From assembly GCA_019973155.2 (NCBI GenBank), contig BPQB01000053.1, forward strand, positions 167,811 through 231,810: a stretch of 64,000 bases of DNA, given 5' to 3'. Under the pieces are notes generated by a model. The model did no database searches, was not told the origin of the DNA, and saw only the letters and a list, made by a program, of their open reading frames with translations. The stretch's first letter is position 1; the number at the start of each line of letters is the position of its first letter. The position numbers were made by a program, and so were the translations under genes. This document shows, piece after piece, positions 1 to 11,317 of the stretch. Source of the stretch: Phanerochaete sordida (taxonomy: Eukaryota > Basidiomycota > Agaricomycetes > Polyporales > Phanerochaetaceae).

Positions 1-2658
1 GGTGCTGCGCTAGAAGACGCGGAGGAAGAAGAGGGCGCAGATGAGGAAGACGGGTGAGTCTATCTTGTTGATTAGCCCGACCTCGACCTAATTCAATGTG
101 TTGCTAGTGCGGCCACACCGACTCCGGGGTCACCCAAGGTCTCACCTCCGGGAACGCCTCAAATGGCGCCGCAGGGGCCGTCGCAGCTTCTCACCGCACT
201 GCTTGCACGCCTGCCGGATACGACCAATCGCGCGCTCATCGACCAAGCCGCTGTAGACTTTGCTTTCCTGAACTCCAAGGCTGCGCGCAAGCGACTTGTC
301 AAGGTTTGCCAAATGCTCACGCGACCTAAACGCCTGCCTAATATATGTGCTCCAGTTCATGAGCCAGATACCCAAGAACCGCCTGGATGTCTTGCCCCAT
401 TACTCAAGGCTGATTGCTACCCTGAATAAGTACATGCCGGACGTCGGGGCAGAGTTGGTATCTGTGGTAAGTTCATCTATGCAGACGCGCGGCGCACCAC
501 GCTCACATTCACATGACAACTTAGCTCGATGATGAATTTCGTTACCTGCAGCGGAAGAAGAACGTTGTGAAGGAGCTGGCGGACATGCGCCGCAAGGTGA
601 GGACCCTGCTTTCCGTGGTGCGGTCCTCCGTGCCGTCAGCTGACGGATGCCGCGCCAGAACGTTGCGTTCCTCTCCAACCTCACAAAGTTCAAGGTCGTG
701 CCGCCGCATGTGATCCTGCACATGTTCAAGGTGTGCCTCGACGACTTCTCCGGCACGAACATCGAGAACATCGCGCTGCTGCTCGAGGGCTGCGGGCGCT
801 TCCTGCTGCGCAGCGACGATACGCGGCAGCCCTTCAGCAGGATGGTACGCGGGATGTTTGGCTTGCGCGATGACGACACCTCATATTTCCGATAGGTCGA
901 GCTTATGCGGCGGAAGCAGAGCATGCAGCACTTGGACCAGCGGCAGCTGTTGCTCCTTGAGAATGCGTACTATCAGGTGCGCATCCATGTTTGCTCCTTG
1001 TGCCAAGCTGTCTGTCTCATGAGAATATCGGCAGTGCAACCCGCCCGAGCGAACCGCAATTGTACAGAAAGAACGCACGCCCATGGAGCTCTTTATCCGG
1101 CACCTGATCTACGATGTGCTTACGAAGAAGACGATCGACAAGGTGCTGCGCCTGATACGCAAGCTCGACTGGAACGATCCGCTGGTGCAGAAAACGCTAC
1201 ACAAGGTTTTCACGAAGCCGTGGAAAGTCAAGTACGGCAACATCGCGCTGCTCGCGATGCTCACGTACGACCTGCAGCGGTACTATCCGGCGTTCTCAAT
1301 CTCGGTCGTCGACCAGGTGCTCGAGGACATCCGGCGCGGGCTCGAGCAGAACGTGTACAGCATCAACCAGCGCCGCGTCGCGACGATCAAGTACCTCGGC
1401 GAGCTCTACATCTACCGGCTTATCGGATCGAGCATCGTCTTCGACACGCTCTGGACGCTCGTTACCTTCGGCCATCGTGCGTGCCTCCCCTCCCGTTCTC
1501 ATGCTAGTGCCTGACCGCGTCTTCTCTGCAGCGGAGGGCAGGCCGCTGCCCGGCCAGCCGTGCCCGATGGACATGCCGGACGACTTCTTCCGCGTCCGCC
1601 TGGTCTGCGTGCTCCTCGACACCTGTGGCATGTGCTTCGACCGCGGCACGCAGCAGAAGAAGCTCGACAATTTCTTGACGTTCTTCCAGCTGTACATACA
1701 CTGCAAGGATCCACTACCCATGGATATCGAGTTCATGGTTACAGATTCGCTTGAGGCAAGTGCCGGATGGTTACTACTTTGAGCGAATTGCTAACGAGTG
1801 TATAGGCCGTTCGTCCGAAGATGCCGATTGCAAAGAACTTCGAAGAGGCTGCTCTGGCCGTCGATGACATGTTTAATGCCGCGCTACAAGATGCAGGATG
1901 TGAGCTTCTATTCTCACGTCTCGCAGCTTGCCGTGCTGATATATGTCATTAGTGAGAACCGGTGAAGACAGCGGCGATGAAGAAGATGACGAAGGCGATG
2001 AGAGGCGGGAAGGCCGTGAGGACGAAGACGGCGAAGTACCGAACGACTCACCGGTAAGCCCGCGGTCTTGTCAAGTCTAAACCTGAGTCTGACGATACGT
2101 GCAGATTGACGAGCGTCCTCAATCTCCGGACACCGTTGTCCTGAGGTCCTCGACTACGCAAGAAAGCCTGGGTCCATCCGAGGACGATGCGGCTGAGTTC
2201 GAGAAGGAGCTCGCGAAGATGGTCACGGACAACACCGAGACACGGAAGGTCGACAAGAAGACTGCGCTCGCACTTTGGGACCAGACTGTGCCACCACCCG
2301 TCCTGCGGAAGAAGCGCGCTGAGGATCCTGAAGAATTCCAGGCGAACGCTGCGGAAGAGGCCGGTGTCATGAAGTTCACGCTGTTCACGAAGCGTGGAAA
2401 CAAGCCGCAAACGCGCGAGCTTGCCATCCCTGCGGAGTCTACTCTTGCTGTACAAACGCGTACTGCGCAGATGCAAGACAAGGTCGAGCAACAGCAGCTG
2501 AAGAGACTGGTCCTGGATTATGAGCAACGCGAAGAGGCCGAGGAGCTGCGAGGTACGCCGTACGCGCCATGACGTTCCGTTTTCTGACCCATGGCCTTGC
2601 TGTAGCTTTAGAAGCTCGTAACCGCGCTGGTGCCATCAAGATTCGTTACATTGGATAG
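1..2658 (+). CDS. UPF2: UPF2/Nmd2, nonsense-mediated mRNA decay factor (3' part)
   Basis: C-terminal part of the UPF2 scaffold, which bridges UPF3 and UPF1 in nonsense-mediated decay. The 5' end lies outside the window; the reading frame is open from base 1. Exons include 1-53, 108-303, 356-466, 525-596, 659-844, 896-976, 1035-1476, 1532-1755 and one from 1806, and the last ends at TAG 2656-2658. The product shows MIF4G helical repeats (for example 'KKNVVKELADMRRK', 'VILHMFKVCLDDF', 'GHPEGRPLPGQPCPMDMP'), then an acidic Glu/Asp stretch around 1960-2050 and the UPF1-binding C-terminus ending 'RAGAIKIRYIG'. The intron after base 1755 starts with GCAAGT, a GC-AG intron that keeps 'DSLE-AVRPKMPIAKNF' in frame. 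Family identity is very secure; the smallest exon borders are hand-made. Confidence 0.93.
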
Positions 2659-3138
2659 TGTTCAGCAGCTCAGATCATCGCTCCTTCGCAGCATCCCAGC
2701 ACATTCTCGTTGGCCACGGCCTTCGGCAGCGCTCACGCCCTAGCCTAGAGCTAACGGCATGCATGCACATCTCGCCTGTACGCCTGGGTCGATCCTTCCG
2801 GTGCCTTCGCTCTACGTGGCTAGTACGAATTCGTACAGGCTGCAAGTCCTAGCTCGCGTGCACCCCTTCGACTTCCGGCACGCGTCTGGTTTGGACGCCT
2901 GCCCTATTCAGTCGGATAAATATACCTGGTTACTTTGCAGCTTCGACCTCTCTGTAATTACATATATCCAGTCAGAAGAATGAAATGTAGCGAGTTGGGC
3001 GCATCGAGATGCGTATTGCGCCTGTCCCACGCGTGCAATATTGCAGGCGCTTAGCGCGTTAAACAAGCCTCTCTCCTTTGTCCCGTTCGTCCATCTTGAC
3101 ACTCACCACCGCGCCCTGGCGATGGTCAGCGAACCTCC
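2659..3138. other. intergenic spacer UPF2-ATRIP
   Basis: The spacer holds the 3' flank of UPF2 and the promoter of the next gene. The sequence 'gataaatatacctgg' near 2915 is TATA-like, but it is over 200 bases from the start codon. No further gene is visible. Confidence 0.5.
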
Positions 3139-6100
3139 ATGGATAGCGAAGACGAATATGACAAATACTTCGAGCCTATAACTGACCAGGTGCTCGCCCA
3201 GCTCGCCTCCGCCGAACGCGAGTTTGCCGCGTCTCAAGTATTCAAACGATCTGGAGACCCTCCAAAGCCACCGCCACCAAAGAGACAGAAGGTACAGCAG
3301 AGCAGCTCCGAGGATAGTCAGCTTGACGCGGTACCCGTCGTTGTCGGCTTTGGTGGAGCCTACTTCGCCCCTGCACGCGTAGAGCGACGCGACCCGCCTC
3401 GACCCCCCGCTCCTCCACAAACGAAGCCGAGTCCTGTCGCTGTTCCCCATCCCATTTCGGCAAAACCTGCCCATGCACCGGTAAACAATGCCCAAGCACC
3501 TGTAGTGCAGCCGCAGCCGACACGGCAGGTCCCAGCACAGCAGTCGCGTGCACCACCTCCACCAGTCGCCAGGCAGCCCAGCGGCTCTTCGTCGAACGGC
3601 TCGCCGCAGATCGCGTCGCGGGTACAGACACCTCAGAATACGAACGTTACCAGGCAGAACACCTGGAATGGTCGTCCATCAAACGTCAACGCGGTAGCGG
3701 GTCCGTCCAGGCCGTCGCCGAAACCACCATCCACTGGACAGCCTTACGCCCAACCACCACAAGGGCAAAGACCGCCTACAGTGCAACGACAACCTTCACG
3801 CCAGTGCTCACCTGCTGTCACACCTCACACCCGACAAGCCTCTGTGCCCAACGTCAATGCTCAACGACAGACATCGCACCAGGCACAGCAGCGACCACCC
3901 AACGGGCAAGTCCAAGGCCACAGGAAGCCCGACTTGCAGCGACAGAACACGCTTCAGCGGCAGCATTCCAACAATGCCTCGATGCAGCAGCAAGGCCCGC
4001 GACCGACGCAAGGGCCCAAGGATCCCAATAACGTCCTCAATCTCGAGTTGATCCTCCTGAGGTCGCAGGTTCAGGAGGTACGCGCATACACGCGTCAAAG
4101 CTTGTTATTCTGCCTCACATACTCCTTGCTAGTTGGCGGAGAGGGTGAAAACTGCGGAGGAGGCGCGTTATCAGAAGGAAGGCGAAGTAAACATCTTGCG
4201 CGCGAACATGTCAAGGGCGAGTCTTCTTGTTTAGCTCTATGTATGTTCGCTTATGAGTGTAACACAGAACACGCAAGATCATGTGTCCGAGATTTCACGT
4301 CTTCAAGCCGCCAGAGAAGCAGCAGAGGCCGCAAAAGTGCAGCTCGTGAAAGAGCAGAAGGAGGAAATTGAACGTCTCAAGACACAGTTCACGTTTCGTG
4401 TAAGCATGGGCATCGCTTGTAGCCCCGCATTCTAATCGTAATGCGGTGGTCCTCCAGCAACACGAGCTGGAGACTTCGGGACGCAGGGCGCCATTCTCTG
4501 CGCAAAGCAAGAAGATTCAGAAAGGATTGCTCGTCGGCACCCCCATCCGAACGCCGTCCCAGATGCGCGCATGGAACTCTCCTCGAGCTACCCAAGGTCA
4601 CCATAGTCAAGTCGTAGAGACTCCGACGCGTCCTCGCTTCGGTGATATTTTCCAGAGCCCCGCCGCGTCTCGCTTCAGGCCTCCGCCTCCAGTCCTCGGA
4701 CCTGCACCGAACAATGCCGGGAGATCTCTGCCTGGTTTCGAAAACGCGTTCACTCCGTCCGCCAGGTCAGCGTCCCAGGCGACGAGAGACAAGGGCAAAG
4801 GGCGCTTCCGAGAGTCGATCGTCGCCGACGACGATGGACAAGCGTTCTTTGCTCCCGACTCTTCGCCTCCCAGCCCCAGCCCTCTTGAACGGCATCGCCC
4901 TGTACCAAAGGCTCCCGCGCCGGGAGACTATGATGGGCCTTCAGAAGCGCGTGCGCCCGTCTCCGAGCCTCCTTCACAGGCACCGATACCTGCAATACAA
5001 GTGGACGAAGATGTCACGATGGATGATGCCCCGGTCGAGGCGCAAGAAGACGAGGTCCATGAGGAGGAGAACCACGAGATTGAGCCGCCGAACTGGCGAG
5101 ATGAGGTATGTGGGCGACGTGTGTCGTATCGCTCGAGATTCTGACTGCCTTGGCCTTAGTTCCAACGTCTGCTATTCGCGCACTCGGTGTCCGGAGCAGA
5201 GATGCCAACCCTGCATTCGCTACTACATTCGCCCCTATCGTCTTCCGCTCCAGAAGATTTGCAGGGGACGTATACGTCGACGTGCACGCAGATCATGGAG
5301 CACCTGAGTTTCGCCAGCAGGCTCGGGGACTGGAACGCATACATGCAAATATTCGGCCATATCATGGCAGACTTGGCCTGTATCTTGGCACAAACTGACG
5401 CGGTACGTGGACGCTCCCGGGCTTCTAATTTAGCAACTCACTGACCACTTAACCAGATGTCTCAGCTATCCGCGCTGTTCGACTTGCTCCGCACTCTCTG
5501 CTACACCATTCCTTCCTTTACGGCTACGCTGATGACTCCTTCAAGTGGTGAGGAGTCACCGCGAATTCTAACCGCAGTATGCGATGCAATCCGCACCTTC
5601 GCGCCGACGAAGAACGAAGACGACGAGCGAGGGAAGCTCGCTCACGTGACATTGTCCTTGCTGGAGGCATTGGCATGGAACGTCCCAGAAGACATACTCA
5701 TGCAGTAAGTAGTCGCACACAAGGGTAGCGCGTTTGCTGACGATTAATCCAGTTTATCGGTCGTCATCCTACACCCCACTTTTACGTCCATCTACATTGC
5801 CCGCAGCCTGCCTGTGAATATACTGACACACGCAGTTAAGCTGCTTGCCTTGCTTGCTACACGTATGACCGTTGTATTCTACTTCCAGAAACTCTACTAA
5901 CCGTACCGATAGATTCCACACTCTTCCGACGCATCTTGTCGTCTCCTAAGGCAAGTCAGGGCCCCCAAACCCAGACGAAGGAGCTTGGGAACACCCTTCG
6001 CCACATTCATTGCTTGAGTCATTGCCTTATAGACGCATCACGAGACGGCCCCGAAGTAAGCTGCTCGTCTCCCGAGCAAGCACATTTGCTAACTTCGCTA

Positions 6101-6813
6101 TAGCACAACCAATTCAAAGATACGATCATGACCTTCTTCTCCACGCTCGCACTCGCGCATCTGGATGCGCTCAATATTTTAATCAAATCTCGCGCTGTGA
6201 TACCATATATCATCATATACCTCTCTAACCTGGCCGCTCCGATCTGGGAAGAAGATGAAGAGCTGGTGTCTTCACCAGAAGAGGCGACCCGGTGAGTACC
6301 ACCTACTTTGCGGAGCAAGCTGTAGCTAACGCTGCTCTTAGCCTCTGTGAAAAGGTCCTCCGCGCGGTTGCGCTTCTGTATTATCTTGTATTCACACCCG
6401 ACCCGCCCTTCGACCTCCGCCACCAGCTGCACAGGCCGCCTGCACGGCACCTCATGTCCATCGCCCACGTCTTCACGGTCACGATGAGCCGCATCGGCTA
6501 CACCGACCTCCCCATATGGCTGAACGAAGAGCAGAAGGCGATTTTGGATCAGGCAGTCGGTGAGACCCGCACGACTCCTCATGTTATCGGGCCCCTCTGA
6601 CGGGTAATCCTTCCAGGCATGTCGAAGCTGCTCACCGAGCATGTTGTCGACGGTCCCGAGCTGGACTCGATCTGGGTCACGTTCCACGAAGACAAGTCCG
6701 GCGGCGCTGCAGCGGGTGCCGCGGCGGCCCCGTCGGTAATAGACCTGACGGACTTGGTGGATGAGGACGAGGAGAATGAGGCGCGGCTGCTGCACCCCGC
6801 CGATATTGACTGA
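3139..6813 (+). CDS. ATRIP/Rad26/Lcd1-like DNA-damage checkpoint protein
   Basis: Likely partner of the ATR kinase in the DNA-damage checkpoint. About 11 exons; exon 1 is 3139-4077 and the stop is at 6811-6813, giving roughly 1,050 residues. The order is an acidic N-terminus ('MDSEDEYDKYFEPITD'), a long Pro/Gln-rich disordered region, a coiled coil ('LELILLRSQVQE', 'LAERVKTAEEARYQKEGE', 'KEQKEEIERLKTQF'), a second disordered part with 'PGFENAF', then a helical C-terminal half and an acidic tail ('VIDLTDLVDEDEE'). A short acidic leader, a coiled coil and a helical C-terminal domain are the ATRIP arrangement, but sequence similarity in this family is weak, so the name is an inference. The border between exons 2 and 3 (about 4217-4273) is uncertain. 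Confidence 0.62.
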
Positions 6814-7153
6814 CCCCTGTAACGACTCCCACTGTACCAATGCGTCGCCCGTACTACTATACACTGCTGTATTTTCAAGCTTCGCGGGCACACAGCCAAC
6901 GCGTTTCTGGGAGAGCTGGACGCATGCCGTCGGCTGGCTGCCTGCAACGGCACACAGAAGCACTGGCGCCCAGAATGACGGAGGGCCTGTGAGCGCATGC
7001 GGGGACTAAAGGAAGGCCCGTAGCTGGGTTTTAGCATGTAGCCTCGCCGACGGTGACTGCAAGAATTGCCTCAACCATTCGGAGCCCCCACAAAGAGCGT
7101 GACGATGCAGATCGCACTAGACATTTGCCCGAGTGGATGTGTCATTGGGGTAG

Positions 7154-7221
7154 CGCAAGCACCGGCTCACACGCACCCGGGGAGAGCGCGAGCACCGGCG
7201 CACACGCATCCAGGTAGAGAA
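7154..7221. repeat. two-copy imperfect direct repeat, about 34 bases
   Basis: Unit 1 (7154-7186) and unit 2 (7187-7221) both read 'gc-agcaccggc-cacacgca-cc' followed by a purine-rich end. They lie 120-190 bases upstream of the EthD start codon and could be duplicated regulator sites. Confidence 0.55.
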
Positions 7222-7273
7222 AGCGCGATACTATCAATAGGGCGTACGAACGTCTGGGGGAGTGCACGGTGAG

Positions 7274-7281
7274 TATATAAA
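7274..7281 (+). promoter_or_regulatory. TATA box of EthD gene 1
   Basis: TATATAAA lies 61 bases upstream of the ATG at 7342, a normal distance for a strong, regulated fungal promoter. Confidence 0.6.
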
Positions 7282-7341
7282 ACTCGTCGAGAAGAGAGAG
7301 GGGCCCCATAACCCGCAACGCAAGAAGCCTCCTCCAAAACG

Positions 7342-7787
7342 ATGTCTGTTGCCCCAGCTCTCCGCCAGGACCGCGCGCGCGTCGTCGCGCTCATGCACCC
7401 CAAGGAGGGTGTCTCATTCGAAGAGTTCGACAAGTACTGGCTGAACGAGCACTCGAAAGTGTTCCACTCTATCGCCATCGGGAAGAAAAACCTCACGAAG
7501 TACGAGCAGGTGCGTCCTCCTCCCCGGCGCCCCGGCGCACGACGAACTGACCGCACGCGCAGTTCCACTTCAATCCAGCGGTGAACCAGATGGTCGCGGC
7601 GCAAGGCACACCTGCGCTGCCGTACTTCGGGATGGCCGTCTTCGAAGCGGAGTCGTTCGAGAAAATCATGGAGATATTCAAGGACCCCGAGTATCACCGC
7701 GTCGTGGTGCCCGACGAGGACAAGTTCTTCGACCGCACGAAGAGCTCCATCCTCACTGGGCAGTTTGCCACGATCTGGGAACAGTAG
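7342..7787 (+). CDS. EthD-domain protein (copy 1)
   Basis: Small dimeric alpha/beta-barrel protein of the EthD family, members of which occur in fungal and bacterial catabolic or polyketide-modifying pathways; the substrate cannot be told. Two exons (7342-7509 and 7563-7787) with a phase-0 intron give 130 residues. Conserved blocks are 'FEEFDKYWLNEHSKVF', 'KKNLTKYEQFH', 'PYFGMAVFEAESFEKI' and 'FKDPEYHRVVVPDE'. It has no signal peptide, so it is probably cytosolic. Two paralogues lie on the minus strand at 20577-21092 and 22137-22681, with the intron at the same place after 'NLTKYEQ'. The spacing of this gene from an epoxide hydrolase is echoed there, suggesting the genes were duplicated together. 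Confidence 0.88.
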
Positions 7788-7872
7788 CTGTGCGCCCCGA
7801 GGATCTATGTTCGAGTGCAAAGTGACTAACGATCGCTACAGGGTCAACGACCGTTGAAAGCGTAGCTTATCG

Positions 7873-9261
7873 TCATGCCTCGCGTCCCGTCATCCACGTG
7901 CGACAGTTCCTCTTCAGCCATCGAGTCTTCCGCGTGTCCGCTCCGGGCTCCAGCGCGCGAGAGGCGGCAGTTTGTCTTGTGGCTAGAATGCACGTCTCGC
8001 TTCGGAACTTGTTGCTCAGCCGACGATGGACCTTCGCCTGCATAGATGTTTAGTAAACGGAATACGGGAACCAGGAATACGAGATACCTCAATGGAAGCT
8101 GCGTTATACGATGGTCGAAACTCATTGACCCAATCTGTAGTAGCGCGTGCATCCATGCTCCCGAAGCTCTCCAGCCAGACTTGCCAAACACATTCCGCCC
8201 AGTCCGCCGAGCGCGAGAGTCCGGTAAAGAAGCGCTCCGTGCACCACACAGGATCGTCGCGGTGCATGAGTATAGGCGAGAGAGGCGAGAAAGGAAAAGA
8301 CGAGCGTCCGCGCATGGCAAAGACGACAGGCTTGTTGGCAGAGAAGCTTGACGAGGAGGCGATTGACCGCTGGAAGGTCTTGGGAGGAACGACCGAGAGA
8401 TTGCCAGGGAAGAGAGCGACCCTTGGGGTCTGTGCGAAAATACGAGCGAGGTTTAAGAATGAGTTCGGGTTTTGAGTCGTCCGAGACTCGAGATGCAGAA
8501 TGTGCGCAGAGAGCTTGTGCCTAGTCGACGGTATCCGGCCGACGGCTTCCAATTTCTTCGCCAGCTCCTGAGACTCTGCCGACCCTGGAGGCGCGGTTGT
8601 AGTGACGAGGGCCGATATAGGGCCTGTGAATGATCTGTGAAGCGCATATATAGGGCTTTTACTGCAAATATCACGTACCTTTCCAGCGCGAGGCCCACAC
8701 GGGGAGGGAGTCGAGATGCTCAGCCTCTGTCCACAGACAAGCAGTGACAGAGCTGGCGTCCGTGTCCGCGCGCAGAACATACGGCTTCAAGGCAAGAGGA
8801 TGGGGATATATGGAGGTAATTTTGCTGAGGAGATGATCTATCGGCAAGGATTGCAAAGGGGAGACATCTTGCGTCGCTTCTACGTGCGAGCATCAGCACC
8901 GCACGAGGCACCATTCGTGGTACTGTAGCACCTCCGAGCACTCACTGGCAATTCTCAGAGACACAGCAGTGGACCGAGGATCAAGGAAGAGCTTGGACAG
9001 CAGCTGACCAGAGAGAAAGCAGACGCAGAGACAGCAGTAGAAAGCCAACAGCCACTTTGCCCGCGTAGGGAGCCGCCTGGAGACAACTTGCAATGGCGCT
9101 ATCAAGGCACCAGGCCCAGAAATAGAGGCTCTTCGAGGCTTTAGGTATGTCGAGTCGCCAGAGTTAGAGCTCGGCAGCCGCTTTGCAGAGTCGCCAGAGT
9201 CGCCAGTGTGTCGCAGCAGATGAGGATCCGTGCGAGGAAACCAAGCGTCGACGCCGGTCAT
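7873..9261 (-). CDS. GT49/LARGE-like type II membrane glycosyltransferase homologue
   Basis: Four exons on the minus strand (9261-8946, 8879-8679, 8623-8088, 8037-7873) give 405 residues with phases closing exactly. The N-terminus is cytosolic and basic, followed by one membrane segment around residues 75-100 ('WLLAFYCCLCVCFLSGQLL'), then a lumenal domain. Blocks such as 'WASRWKGPISALVTTTAP', 'NSFLNLARIFAQTPRVALF', 'LSPILMHRDDPVWCTERFF' and 'DWAECVWQVWLESFG' match the GT49-like proteins of Agaricomycetes as I know them, which would place it in the Golgi. Where true LARGE-type enzymes carry a DxD motif this protein reads 'VALFPGNLSVVP', so activity is doubtful. An upstream in-frame ATG near 9327 is an alternative start. 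The gene is divergent from the epoxide hydrolase at 9974. Confidence 0.7.
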
Positions 9262-9973
9262 TTTAAGTCGAATGGAAGGCTTCCTCTCGTTTCGCTCGAT
9301 TCGTGGTCGCTTGTTCATATCCATGCAGCTAGTGTTGAGTACTTGAATGAGTGCAGGGAGCAGATGAAAGGAGCAAAGAACAACCACGGAGCGATCTTGC
9401 ATATCTATAACAGGACATGTCGCGGCTCGAAGTGATACAGATCCGTGCCCAAATATTTACCTTTGCACAGGATGTGTTCCATTTTTGGTAACTTCTAGCG
9501 CGAAACCCGCCTCCTACGCGTCCGCGACGACAGGCGACGACCGCCGACGCCTCGCTCTTCTTGCTCATTGCACTCCCGACATCTGAAACGGCGTGGGTTG
9601 TCTCTCTTACCGATAGACACATGCTGCGATCATAGTTTGCCTGCACCTACACGCCTCGCCCAGTCTCCGGCCCTGGATTCGCGCGGTGAAGCTATGCAGC
9701 CTTCCATGGATCCACTGGCGCGCCCGGTCACGGGCAGGGGCACCCTGCAGACGATATCAAGCACGGCGGCCGTGCTAACGCGGGCAGAAGCAGGTTAGAC
9801 CAGGGGCACATTGAGCGCGATGGGGACAGTGGCCTTCTTCGCGTGTGTTGTGCGCGTCAGATGCATTGAGTGAGTTTGAGGTTCGCGTTTGGGAACCTAT
9901 AAAGGGATTGCGTGGGGCTGTCAAGGTCAGCACTTCTTCTCATACCTCACAGCTCGCGCTGCACGCTGACGAT
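9262..9973. other. divergent promoter region, GT49-like / epoxide hydrolase
   Basis: 712 bases between two divergent start codons. 'cctataaaggg' at about 9897-9907 is a TATA-like element about 75 bases upstream of the epoxide hydrolase ATG. No other gene is visible. Confidence 0.5.
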
Positions 9974-11133
9974 ATGGATGCCAGCCTCTTCAAGGACTTC
10001 CGCGTCTCGCGCGGCTTCAACTACCACTACTTCTACGCGCCCGCGCAGGGCACGAAGCCGACGCTGTTCTTCCTGCACGGAAACCCCAGCACCGCGACGG
10101 ACTGGGAACGGATCGTGCCGTACTTTACGAAGAAAGGCTATGGCGCGCTCGTGCCCGATATGCTTGGGTACGGCGACACAGACAAGCCGACAGAGGCAGA
10201 GCAGTACGTCTCAAGCGCGATGTGCCGGAACCTCGTCGATCTGCTGGACCATGAGGGGCTTGACAAGGTTATAGCCGTCGGACATGACTGGTGTGTACCA
10301 TACTGAGTACGCGTCGGGCCGTGACTGATGATACGCGCAGGGGCTGCCTGTCTGTCTCGCGACTGGCAAGCTACTATCCCGAGCGCATCACCGCGTATGC
10401 GTTCTTGGCGGTGTGCTTCATCGGCCCCGTGCCACCGATTCCCTTCGAGGCATTCCTTGCCTACACCAAGCAGCAAGCCGGATACGAGCTCTACGGCTAC
10501 TGGTCGTTCTACAGCGAGCCCGGTCTAGACCAGTTCGTTCGAGAGCACGTCAGTCCCATTCCCTTCTTGCGACTAGCATCTGCTGATGGCTATCTTAGAT
10601 GGACACTTTCCTGAGCATCCTCTGGCCGAGCGACCCTACTGTCTGGAAGACTCGTCTTGCGCCCACGGGCGCGCTCAAACAGTCCGCCTTAGAAGGCTGG
10701 TCGGCGCCACTGGCCCCATACATCACCGAAGAGCACAAAAAGCACCATGTCGAGGTATTCCTCAAGAACGGCTTCGAGGCACCGGCCAACTACTACAGGA
10801 TCATGACGAGCGGCTTGGAGGCCAAAGATGACCAGCGTATGTGTTTTTCTTGTGTTGACCAGCGGGTTGCCTCTGACCTAGTATCCAGAGATTCCCGCAG
10901 AGCGCGCAGTCCCGCCGAAGGAAGCTCCGATATTCTGGGGTGCAGCCAGCAAGGACTACATCTGCATCCCCGCTGCGGGGTACGCGGCCTTCAAGAAGGA
11001 GGAGTTCAAGGACCACAAAGTCACGATCAAGGAGTACGACGCGGACCACTGGCTCATCCTCTCGCACGCCGACCAGATATGCCGCGATTTGGATGCGTGG
11101 ATTGAGGGGTTCACTCCGGAGAGCAAGCTGTAG
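9974..11133 (+). CDS. epoxide hydrolase-type alpha/beta hydrolase
   Basis: Predicted soluble epoxide hydrolase, which adds water to epoxides through an aspartyl-ester intermediate. Four exons (9974-10290, 10341-10548, 10599-10836, 10889-11133) give 335 residues, the normal length. The oxyanion-hole motif HGNP is at residues 35-38, the nucleophile is D105 in 'GHDWG', the cap region carries tyrosines ('YELYGYWSFY'), and the catalytic histidine is about H308 in 'DADHWLI'. The first intron splits the Trp codon of the nucleophile motif. There is no targeting signal, so it is probably cytosolic. A decayed paralogue lies at 19255-20414 with introns at the same places. It could act on plant-derived or fungal aromatic epoxides, but nothing here fixes the substrate. 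Confidence 0.92.
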
Positions 11134-11317
11134 CCCGGATGGCCCTCGCCGAAGACCGTATCCAATGATGTACTTGTAGTCGATGAAGGAACCAACTTTT
11201 CGAAGGGTTTTGACAAATGGTTAATTCAATGACGAAACAGATCATGAGGCATACGAGATAGGTGAAACTCTGGTTATGTTTGTGGGATCGCGCTCATTAC
11301 ACGTACAATGAGCACAT

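Larger units (their letters stand above)
6814..7341. other. intergenic spacer before EthD gene 1
   Basis: It contains a two-copy direct repeat (7154-7221) and a TATA box at 7274-7281. No coding sequence recognised. Confidence 0.5.
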
